Virus record (IMG/VR): IMGVR_UViG_3300020213_000126
Coordinates: 1 to 21,658 of that record
From: a virus
DNA: 21,658 bases
Strand: one strand, 5' to 3'
This document shows positions 15,299 to 21,658 of this stretch, one piece after another. Each line of letters opens with the position of its first letter. Positions within the stretch are counted from its first letter, which is position 1. Made by a program: the position numbers and the translations under genes. Below the pieces are notes generated by a model, which saw nothing but the letters and a program-made list of their open reading frames with translations, was not told the origin of the DNA and did no database searches.

Positions 15299-16762
15299 GT
15301 GCCTGTCGCGACCTTGCGTGTCGGCGGTGTCGCACGCGCGATGCGTGCCGGGTCGCTCTCGGTCATGTGGAACGTCAATGGTCGGTCGACGCTCCGTGCG
15401 CGCGTGGTGACGTTGTCTGGCACCTACTCGCCCGCGTTCGACGACATCGTGCTGCTCGAGGACGCGGCGGCGGCGACGATGTTCGCCGGCTACGTGACCG
15501 ACGTGCGGAAAATATGGCTTGGCGCGAATACGTCGTCCGCCTCCACATTCGAGACGGAGATCACTGTCAGCGACTACTCGGCGTATACGACACGGAGGCT
15601 GATCGCGGCGTCGTCACCCGCGGGCACTGTGGCGCGCGATGCGGTCGATGCGATTGTGGCCGCCACGCTCGCACCGTTCGGCGTCACGCGCGACCCCGGC
15701 ATGGCCGCAGGCGCGACTCTGGGTGCGCTCGTCTACGATTTCGCGACGGTCGAAGCGGTCTTCAACGACCTCATCAAGCTGGCGGCGCCGGCTGGATGGG
15801 TGTGGTACATCGACAACCTGAAAGTGCTTAAGGCGTATCTACCGAGTGTCGGCGCAGCGCCGTGTCCGTGGACGATGACGGACGCCTCGTCGAAAATCGC
15901 GGGCGGGGACATCGAGATCACCAAGACGCGGCAGGATTATGCAAACCGCGTGTATCTCGTCTACAACAACGGCACGAGCACGCCGGCCAATGTCACGGCG
16001 AACGATGCTGCAGAACAGGCACTCTACGGGCTTTATGAGACGGTGATTCGGTCTGACGGCCCGTTCAATGCGACGACCGCACAAGCGGTGGTGGATGCGG
16101 CGCTCGTGAAGTTCGTGACACGCCCACGCACACTCGTGTTTCGCACTGATGAACCAGGCGCGCGGCCGGGCCAGACGCTCACGGTGAACATCACCAATCG
16201 TGCGGCGGGGGACTTCTTGATTACGGGCGTGGAGATGGTGGACTTCGGCGGCGCCGTGTTGCTGTACACCATCACGGCGGTTGAAGGCGCGACATTTCCC
16301 GGCGACTGGCGGGATACCGTCCGGGAGTGGAGCGGCGGCGGCGCATCCTCGGCGCTCGTGTCGAGTGTGACGATCATCACCTCGACGGCCCCGGCGCGGG
16401 TGTCCTACTTCCTCGGCGGCTCTGGGATCGCGGCGGAACAGTCGGCCGGGCCGAGCGTGCTGGTGGCTGTGGGCTACATCGACGTCATGATCGACACGGC
16501 GGCGCTGCCGGCTGGCACGAGTTGCACGGCGGTCGTGCAGTGCAAGACGGCGTCCGCGGGCGCGGGCGTCACGCCACAGGTCTACAACATGACGACGGCG
16601 GCGGTGGTGGGCACGGGGTCGCTCGTCGTGGGCACGGCGTGGACGACGGTCACGTTTGCGGTCACGCTGGCGGCCGGCGCGAACACGTATCGGCTCCGCA
16701 TGACGCCGGACACGGCGGCCGTGGACTGCTTCACCTTGGGGTATCTGGAGGTTGGGCGATGA
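15299..16762 (+). CDS. Tail hub / distal tail-associated protein
   Basis: 487 aa. Position right after the tape measure fits a distal-tail or hub (Tal-like) protein at the tail tip. Residues 1-100 show alternating strands (RVVTLSGTYSPAFDDIVLLED, MFAGYVTDVRKIWLG, EITVSDYSAY), and the middle has the 'W.i..k....' strand followed by DYANRVYLVYNN (213-224), a pattern common in gp27-like hub proteins. From about residue 345 on, after a Gly-rich turn, the sequence is Ala/Val/Thr-rich and beta-like, possibly a carbohydrate-binding or jelly-roll domain. GTG 15299 directly follows the tape measure stop. The gene end overlaps the fibre gene by ATGA. The exact hub subtype is uncertain. Confidence 0.72.
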   Translation: MPVATLRVGGVARAMRAGSLSVMWNVNGRSTLRARVVTLSGTYSPAFDDIVLLEDAAAATMFAGYVTDVRKIWLGANTSSASTFETEITVSDYSAYTTRRLIAASSPAGTVARDAVDAIVAATLAPFGVTRDPGMAAGATLGALVYDFATVEAVFNDLIKLAAPAGWVWYIDNLKVLKAYLPSVGAAPCPWTMTDASSKIAGGDIEITKTRQDYANRVYLVYNNGTSTPANVTANDAAEQALYGLYETVIRSDGPFNATTAQAVVDAALVKFVTRPRTLVFRTDEPGARPGQTLTVNITNRAAGDFLITGVEMVDFGGAVLLYTITAVEGATFPGDWRDTVREWSGGGASSALVSSVTIITSTAPARVSYFLGGSGIAAEQSAGPSVLVAVGYIDVMIDTAALPAGTSCTAVVQCKTASAGAGVTPQVYNMTTAAVVGTGSLVVGTAWTTVTFAVTLAAGANTYRLRMTPDTAAVDCFTLGYLEVGR

Positions 16763-19269
16763 GACTAGGACTCGTGGTGCTGCTGCTGCTTGTGGGGTCG
16801 GCTGAGGCACAGACGGTGGTGGGGTCGCGGTTCCAACTCTCGACGGGTCCCTGCACGATCAGATCGGGCAGTGGCGCACCTGCGACGGGCCTAGGCGTGG
16901 TGTGTGACACCTATATCAGGACCGACAGCCCCTACACGATTTCTGTGAAGACGGCCGGCTCGACGTGGAGCGAAATCTACCGCGCGGGCGGCACGGATGT
17001 GGCGGTGGCGGATGGCGGCACGGGGTTGTCGTCCTACACCACGGGGGATGTGCTCTACGCGAGTGGGGCCGGGACGCTTGCCGGGCGTGCGGCGGTGGCG
17101 TCAGGGCAGGTGCTCACGAGTGCGGGCACGAGCACGGCACCTGTCTACTCGGCCACGCCGTCGGTGACGTCGCTCACGGCGTCTGGCGCGGTGCAGGGCG
17201 CGACGGTCGTAGGCACGACGTCGATGACCACGCCCACGCTCACCGCCTCGGCAAATCTCACGCTGAGCCCCGCCGGTGACATCATCACGGCACCTACGGG
17301 GCTCGACATTCTGCCCGGTGTTGGCTACACGACGAACATCGGGATGTTGACCAACAAGTATCTGACGCTGCACGCGGCTGAGCTATGGGTCGAGACGCTG
17401 GTTGCACAGAACACGATCGCGACGATTGGCGGGCGCATCCTCGTGGGGCCGACGACGATACTCACGAGTGACCTCGCGGCTGCTGCCACGTCGATGATTG
17501 TCAAGCACAACCAGATGATCAGCGGAGACCGTGTGGTCATGCAGGCGAACAATAGCCTGGAGTGGTTCGCGATCACCAGTGCGGCGTCTGGCGGTGGCCC
17601 CTACACCTACACGATCACGAGGAATCTTGACGGGTCCGGCGCGAACAATTGGGCGGCCGGTGATGCCGTCTTTAATTCTGGCACCACCAATAACGGCTAC
17701 ATCGACCTGTACTCGGTGGCGGGCTTGCGACCTGGGAGTACTGCGGGTCCGACTATCGTTGGCAACGAGCGGACTGGCGCGACCTTTAGCGATATTGCGC
17801 CGCGCTGGGCCATCGGCAACCTGAACGGGCTCTACGGCTACAGTGCGAGCACCTACGGTGCAGCGTTCGGTGACAATAACAATGCTTGGGTGAAGATTGA
17901 CCCCACGAACGGCGTCCGCATCGGGCGCGCAGGAACTACGAACTTCCAGGTCGATGCGGCCGGTAACGCCACGTTCGTCGGCAACGGCACGTTTGGCGGA
18001 AGCGTCACGGTCGGCAGCGGCGGGCGGAACCAGATCACGAACAGTCAGATGATGCGCTTCACGGCCGCGGGCTTCGCGCTATCGAGTGACGGGGTGGCGT
18101 GGAGCGCAGGGGCGGCACCGGGGGCAGACTGGGGCGCTGAAGGAGTTGGCGGAACCTCTGGGTTAGGCTACAACCAGAATTGCGCGTTGGCGTCGTGGTT
18201 CGTAAATGGAAGCGGAAGCTGCTATTTCCAAATGATAGGCACGCCATCCGTGGGCACAAATTCTAATACCTATGGCCCGGCCTACCCTGTCACGGCTGGG
18301 GATACCTATGAGTTTAGCTTCTTTTGTGGCAACCATCGCGGGGCCGCAGTGAATGCTGAGATTGCGTGGTATAACGCCGCGAATACGAATATCAGCACAT
18401 CGCAAGGCGCGAACGGCACATGCTCTGACGGCGCAAAGCTTGGCGGCACGACCTGGGACACGTGGGGTCGTGCGTTTGTGATTGCGGTGGCCCCTGCTGG
18501 AGCGGTGCGTGGGCATCCGCACCTCAGACAGTATTACCCCGGTGCGCAGCTTGACCCATTCTTATTCTACACGCGTCTGTACTTCGGACAGGCGACCACT
18601 GGGCAGACGACGGCAAGCCCGTGGAGTGCGGCGGGGATCTCACAGATCACTGGTGAGCATTTCGCTACTGACATGGTGATCGCAAACACGATCCGCAGTA
18701 GCGGTGCGACAGCACTCGGAACAGGCTCGGGCTATTGGCTGGACGCGACTGGCACGCCGACGTTCCGTGTGGGGGTCCCTGGCGGTAATGAGATGAAGTG
18801 GGATGGAACGAACCTCACGCTGACGAGCACGAACTTCTCGTTTGGGCCGAGTGGTGTGGTGATTGCGCCTTCTGATAGTGCTAGTTTTGAGCCAACAAGA
18901 GCATACGCGTGGACGGTACCAACTGGACATCTCGGCGTCTCCGGTTTAGATGGTTCAATAAATGGGCGTTTAATCAAAATTGATTCCAAGTGGTCAGGCA
19001 CTGGTAGCCGAACAGTTACCGTGCAATTAGCTGCTATATACGAGGGGTCTGCTGGTTCGCCGAGTAGCACGTCAGTCTCCGCGTCAGCGAATTCCTCTGG
19101 CGGCACATTGTCGTTAAATGCGACCACTCGTACACTTTTCAGCGTTGGTGAGGTCTACATTGCGGCTATTGACAACGGGAACGGGAAAGTCGTTTGCATC
19201 AAATCAGATGGCGACCTCGGCACATGTAACGCCACCACTATAGGGACCAGCACATGCACATGCGGATAA
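16759..19269 (+). CDS. Tail-fibre-like protein with N-terminal signal peptide
   Basis: 836 aa. The N-terminus MRLGLVVLLLLVGSAEAQ is a clear Sec signal peptide (Arg, 10-residue hydrophobic core, A-E-A before Gln18). GGAGG (16747-16751) lies 7 nt before the ATG, so this start is firm. Residues 78-130 contain the GGTGLSSYTTGDVLYASG block and a GQVLTSAGTS block, both typical of phage tail fibres. The middle is Gly/Thr/Asn-rich beta repeats. Ten cysteines (C32, C49, four in the 18,170-18,430 region, four at the C-terminal end) contrast with none in capsid, tail tube or tape measure. The last 130 codons are much more AT-rich. It is probably the receptor-binding fibre, but the export signal makes a secreted surface protein a real alternative. 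Confidence 0.75.
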   Translation: MRLGLVVLLLLVGSAEAQTVVGSRFQLSTGPCTIRSGSGAPATGLGVVCDTYIRTDSPYTISVKTAGSTWSEIYRAGGTDVAVADGGTGLSSYTTGDVLYASGAGTLAGRAAVASGQVLTSAGTSTAPVYSATPSVTSLTASGAVQGATVVGTTSMTTPTLTASANLTLSPAGDIITAPTGLDILPGVGYTTNIGMLTNKYLTLHAAELWVETLVAQNTIATIGGRILVGPTTILTSDLAAAATSMIVKHNQMISGDRVVMQANNSLEWFAITSAASGGGPYTYTITRNLDGSGANNWAAGDAVFNSGTTNNGYIDLYSVAGLRPGSTAGPTIVGNERTGATFSDIAPRWAIGNLNGLYGYSASTYGAAFGDNNNAWVKIDPTNGVRIGRAGTTNFQVDAAGNATFVGNGTFGGSVTVGSGGRNQITNSQMMRFTAAGFALSSDGVAWSAGAAPGADWGAEGVGGTSGLGYNQNCALASWFVNGSGSCYFQMIGTPSVGTNSNTYGPAYPVTAGDTYEFSFFCGNHRGAAVNAEIAWYNAANTNISTSQGANGTCSDGAKLGGTTWDTWGRAFVIAVAPAGAVRGHPHLRQYYPGAQLDPFLFYTRLYFGQATTGQTTASPWSAAGISQITGEHFATDMVIANTIRSSGATALGTGSGYWLDATGTPTFRVGVPGGNEMKWDGTNLTLTSTNFSFGPSGVVIAPSDSASFEPTRAYAWTVPTGHLGVSGLDGSINGRLIKIDSKWSGTGSRTVTVQLAAIYEGSAGSPSSTSVSASANSSGGTLSLNATTRTLFSVGEVYIAAIDNGNGKVVCIKSDGDLGTCNATTIGTSTCTCG

Positions 19270-19643
19270 TCGCGGCGATTGTTTTCTGCTCGGCTACGCT
19301 TTCAGCGCAGTCACTTGTTGTTTCGGAAAAGCTTCCGCTCGGCCTCTCTGAAGGCAATGTGTGGCCGGCTGAACTCGACGGCGATCTACGGACGCTAGAA
19401 GCCATTCAGTACTATTACGTGCCTGCACTTGGAGCTGAATTCATCCGCGGTGTGGCTTTTCGTGGAGGGGCCATATGCAAAGGCACATGGATTGACCCGT
19501 GGGGGCAAGTGTTTGCGTCTAAGGAGTTCCAAGAAGGGCCATTCAGCTACCTCTATGGTCAAGTGTTCACGACGGGCATCGCTAAGTTCGTCGCGCAGTC
19601 AGAGCTCCACGTCTGGGTGATTGACATCGGTTACGGCTGCTGA
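19254..19643 (+). CDS. Small secreted protein of unknown function
   Basis: 129 aa. Residues 1-18 (MHMRIIAAIVFCSATLSA) form a Sec signal peptide with likely cleavage before Gln19. The mature part has just two cysteines, C75 and the final residue C129, which could pair in the periplasm. It contains many aromatic residues and Gly (AIQYYYVPALGAEFIRGVAFRGG, GPFSYLYGQVF), suggesting a small beta fold. I do not recognise a family. The ATG overlaps the fibre stop by 16 nt; AGGGA (19243-19247) is the ribosome site. An in-frame ATG at 19260 is possible. It has lower G+C than the genes on either side. Confidence 0.7.
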   Translation: MHMRIIAAIVFCSATLSAQSLVVSEKLPLGLSEGNVWPAELDGDLRTLEAIQYYYVPALGAEFIRGVAFRGGAICKGTWIDPWGQVFASKEFQEGPFSYLYGQVFTTGIAKFVAQSELHVWVIDIGYGC

Positions 19644-19652
19644 AGGACAATG

Positions 19653-19934
19653 ATGCGTTACCTGACCCTCGTCTTCGCCCTCGCCATCCCGTTGACCCTC
19701 TCAGCGCAAGCGCCGATGTCCGAGGTGAGTACGCTGAAGGCCGAGGCGCATGTGCTGCGCGTGCAGGTCGTGCAGCTTCGCGCGGCCCTCGCACAGGCGC
19801 AGGCAGAGATGGATCTCGGGAAGCTCACCGCGGAACGCGCTCAGATTGAGGCGATGCTGCGCGAGGAGCTGAAGCCGGCCGAGGGCAGCACGTTCGACTG
19901 GGCCACGCTCACGTTTAAGGAGCCAGCGAAATGA
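19653..19934 (+). CDS. Secreted coiled-coil protein of unknown function
   Basis: 93 aa. MRYLTLVFALAIPLTLSA is a Sec signal peptide, with cleavage probably before a Gln. The mature chain is a long amphipathic helix (SEVSTLKAEAHVLRVQVVQLRAALAQAQAEMDLGKLTAERAQIEAMLREEL), predicted coiled coil, ending in a short tail. No lipobox cysteine follows the hydrophobic core, so it is not a typical o-spanin lipoprotein. The gene overlaps the next one by ATGA. ATG 19653 has AAGGA (19643-19647) 5 nt upstream; the adjacent ATG 19650 is closer than ideal. Periplasmic partner of the next gene's product is an inference. Confidence 0.7.
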   Translation: MRYLTLVFALAIPLTLSAQAPMSEVSTLKAEAHVLRVQVVQLRAALAQAQAEMDLGKLTAERAQIEAMLREELKPAEGSTFDWATLTFKEPAK

Positions 19935-20350
19935 GCGAGCAGGGCTCGTCGTATCTGGCCGCGGTCATCACGGCGGTCGGCGCCGTGGTGCTCACCGCCT
20001 GGAAGACCACCACGCATTTTCTGTCAACCCGCGCCACGCAACGCGCCGATGTCGACCGGCAGCGCATCGACGATCTCCGCGCCATAATCACGAGTGACCT
20101 CGACTTTGCCACCGGGCTCCGAAACGAATTGCGCGAGGACGTCACGCGGATGAAGGGGCAGATGTCGGAGATCATCAGCGAGAATCTGGCCCTCCGAAGA
20201 GAAGTCAGCTCGATCAGCCGAGAAAAGCACACCCTCCGAAACGAGCTGGCGCTCGTGAAGTGGCGGGTGGTCCAACTGGAAGGGGCGCTCTCTGCGGCCG
20301 GCATCGCGGTGCCCACTAATCCCTTTACCGTGGCTGAGGGCGCACCATGA
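19931..20350 (+). CDS. Single-span membrane coiled-coil protein (candidate i-spanin or holin-like)
   Basis: 139 aa. A short polar N-terminus precedes one hydrophobic span at residues 8-24 (YLAAVITAVGAVVLTAW), followed by a long charged helix (about 38-125) with coiled-coil character. This topology, with the bulk outside the membrane, is that of Rz-type i-spanins; a holin is the alternative. It sits between a secreted coiled-coil protein and the transglycosylase-like lysin, with ATGA overlaps on both sides, so a lysis role is the best reading. No family signature was recognised, and no other holin is visible in the window. Confidence 0.65.
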   Translation: MSEQGSSYLAAVITAVGAVVLTAWKTTTHFLSTRATQRADVDRQRIDDLRAIITSDLDFATGLRNELREDVTRMKGQMSEIISENLALRREVSSISREKHTLRNELALVKWRVVQLEGALSAAGIAVPTNPFTVAEGAP

Positions 20351-20868
20351 CCCCAGAGCAGCTCGTCGCGACCGTCGTCCCTGCGGCGCTGGCCTACCTG
20401 CCTGAGTCCATGCGCGAGCGGCCCGCGGTGGCGCAGCTCGTGGCGATTGCGTTGCAAGAGTCCGGGCTGCGACTCCGGCGCCAGATTGGCAGCTACCGGC
20501 GCGACCGCACACCGGTGTATGGGCCGGCGCGTGGCTGGTGGCAATTCGAGCGGGACGGCGGCACGGCCGCGGTGCTTGAGCACCGGACGTCACGCGACCA
20601 TGCCGGGCGCGTCTGTGATGAGCGGGGCCTGGTCGGCGCGACCCTGCGCGAGGTGCATCTTGCGCTTGAGCATGACGACGTGCTGGCGTGCGTCTTCGCG
20701 CGGTTGTTGCTGTGGACGGACCCTCGGGCACTGCCGCAGTCAGCGGAAGATCACGCGCTGGGGTGGGCGATCTACCTCTCGACGTGGCGACCGGGGAAGC
20801 CGAAGACGTTGACATGGCCTAGCCACGTGGCGACCGGGTGGCGCGTCTCGGAAGGATGGCCGGCGTGA
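20347..20868 (+). CDS. Lytic-transglycosylase-like lysin
   Basis: 173 aa. LVAIALQESGLRLRRQ (31-46) carries the AxxxES-type motif of lysozyme/lytic transglycosylases, with E38 as the likely catalytic acid. GPARGWWQFERDGGTAAVLEH (59-79) corresponds to the 'GlwQf' block of that fold, and LGWAIYLSTWRPGKPKTLTWPSH (138-160) is a pattern I associate with phage members of the group. It probably degrades peptidoglycan for host lysis or during entry. No signal peptide is seen, so release would need a holin. ATGA and GTGA overlaps link it to its neighbours. Confidence 0.8.
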   Translation: MTPEQLVATVVPAALAYLPESMRERPAVAQLVAIALQESGLRLRRQIGSYRRDRTPVYGPARGWWQFERDGGTAAVLEHRTSRDHAGRVCDERGLVGATLREVHLALEHDDVLACVFARLLLWTDPRALPQSAEDHALGWAIYLSTWRPGKPKTLTWPSHVATGWRVSEGWPA

Positions 20869-21658
20869 AGCCCGTCGGCATCTTCTCGGTTGATCCCGCG
20901 ATTCAGACGTGCCCCCCGTGGGCGCAATTCGCGTTGCTCGCGGACTGGTGTGACTTCGCCGAGGCCGTGCGGATGTCCCGAGAGACGGGGGTCTGGTGGG
21001 TGCTCGGCATCTACAGCTACGCGCCGGACGAGCCGCTGGCGGGGGTGCTCCCGGCGCTGATCGCGCGGATAGACGCAGCCGGGTTGCGGCCGTACCTTGT
21101 GGGCACTTGCTACTCGGAAGAGTGGTACGGGCGATTCAAGGGCGGCGAGTTCGACACGCTCGCGAGCACGACCGGGATGCACCTGACTGAGGCGGGCCAG
21201 TGGAAGGGCGCCGAGCTGATCCACTGGTGGACGGGCCAGCAGCACGCGGCGATCAAGGCGGCGCTCCCAGGCGTGCCAATCGCGTGGATTGACGGCTACG
21301 TCAACGACGACCGCGCTCATGGGGCGTGGTGGTATCAGCCGGTCCCTGATCACGTCGATGTGCTCGCCCTCGAAGGTTACGTGCCTGCCGGCGGGACATG
21401 GGCGGCGCACGTCGAGCCCTTCCTGCGGCACGCAGTCGCGACGCGCCGTGAACCGATCGTGCTCATCGTGCAGGGGTTTCACGCCCCTGGTGATGCGTTG
21501 TGGGGCGACGGGCCGACTGAGGACGGCCTTGCGGGGACAGCGCGGTGGATGGCCCACCCGCGTGTCGTGTCGGCGTGGATTTTCGACTGGCATTCACGGC
21601 CGGGTATGCGCGGGCTCGACGTGCTGGTTATGCAGCCGCGGTTACTCGCGGCAGTAGG
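20865..21658 (+). CDS. TIM-barrel glycoside-hydrolase-like protein (partial, runs off window)
   Basis: At least 264 aa with no stop before the window ends. Strand segments at regular spacing suggest a (beta/alpha)8 barrel: VGIFSVD (4-10), VWWVLGIYSY (43-52), RPYLVGTCYSEEWY (75-88), VPIAWIDGYVN (137-147), VDVLALEGYV (164-173), PIVLIVQGFH (197-206), VVSAWIFDWH (234-243). Acidic residues at strand ends (E85/E86, D143, E170, D241) fit a glycoside hydrolase active site. GTG 20865 overlaps the lysin stop as GTGA. It may cleave cell wall or surface glycans, but the substrate and even hydrolase activity are inferred. Confidence 0.65.
   Translation, partial: MKPVGIFSVDPAIQTCPPWAQFALLADWCDFAEAVRMSRETGVWWVLGIYSYAPDEPLAGVLPALIARIDAAGLRPYLVGTCYSEEWYGRFKGGEFDTLASTTGMHLTEAGQWKGAELIHWWTGQQHAAIKAALPGVPIAWIDGYVNDDRAHGAWWYQPVPDHVDVLALEGYVPAGGTWAAHVEPFLRHAVATRREPIVLIVQGFHAPGDALWGDGPTEDGLAGTARWMAHPRVVSAWIFDWHSRPGMRGLDVLVMQPRLLAAV

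Noticed and set aside
16327-16758. Longer upstream extension of the fibre-like frame (144 extra codons)
   Set aside because: It overlaps the hub gene in another frame, is His/Arg/Gly-rich, and the ATG at 16759 has a strong GGAGG site followed by a signal peptide.
15839-16810. 323-aa open frame on the minus strand
   Set aside because: Arg/His/Ala-rich shadow of the hub gene; no ribosome site or recognisable motif, and all other genes run on the + strand.
1-21658. tRNA genes, CRISPR arrays, insertion sequences, integrase or attachment sites
   Set aside because: I saw no cloverleaf, no repeat-spacer pattern, no transposase or recombinase and no long terminal repeats in the window.

Overview
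The window is a tightly packed stretch of a tailed-phage (siphovirus-type, HK97-like) genome or prophage. Every supported gene is on the + strand. Most neighbours touch through ATGA, GTGA or TGATG start/stop overlaps, so this reads as a late (packaging, head, tail, lysis) operon. I see no integrase, replication gene, tRNA, rRNA or host gene, so free phage and prophage cannot be told apart here. Base composition is GC-rich over most of the window. GTG starts and Shine-Dalgarno sites of the GGAG/AGGAG type are common. Exported proteins near the right end have classical Sec signal peptides ending in 'A|Q', which suggests a Gram-negative-type, high-GC host. An acidobacterial host is possible but only a guess.

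Layout. 1-80: a perfect 13-bp hairpin and a short AT-rich leader. 81-2278: small and large terminase. 2266-3866: an insert between terminase and portal, where the two are usually adjacent. It holds a 70-aa XRE-like regulator, a dyad with a TTGACA element, and a methyltransferase-glycosyltransferase fusion. 3863-7127: portal, prohead protease, a 51-aa Com-like zinc ribbon and the HK97-type major capsid protein. 7141-9568: a possible head-decoration protein, a small head-associated protein, the head-tail connector, adaptor, HK97 gp10-like protein and a putative tail terminator. 9565-10659: a second, GT-B type glycosyltransferase. 10673-15298: major tail protein candidate, a small unknown, the tail assembly chaperone pair made by a -1 frameshift (A AAA AAC followed by a hairpin), and the tape measure. 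15299-19269: a tail hub-like protein and a tail-fibre-like protein that unexpectedly starts with a signal peptide. 19254-20350: two more signal-peptide proteins and a single-membrane-span coiled-coil protein. 20347-21658: a lytic-transglycosylase-like lysin and a TIM-barrel, glycoside-hydrolase-like protein that runs off the window.

How it fits together. Terminase fills the portal-protease-capsid shell, the connector genes seal it, and the tail genes build a long flexible tail (tape measure of 1129 aa). The right end looks like host contact plus lysis. Two features go beyond a standard cassette. The first is a pair of glycosyltransferases, one fused to a methyltransferase, placed among the virion genes; they could make a methylated glycan on capsid or tail proteins. 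The second is a run of three consecutive genes with Sec signal peptides, starting with a ten-cysteine fibre-like protein, which suggests that part of this module acts in the periplasm or at the cell surface instead of assembling only in the cytoplasm.
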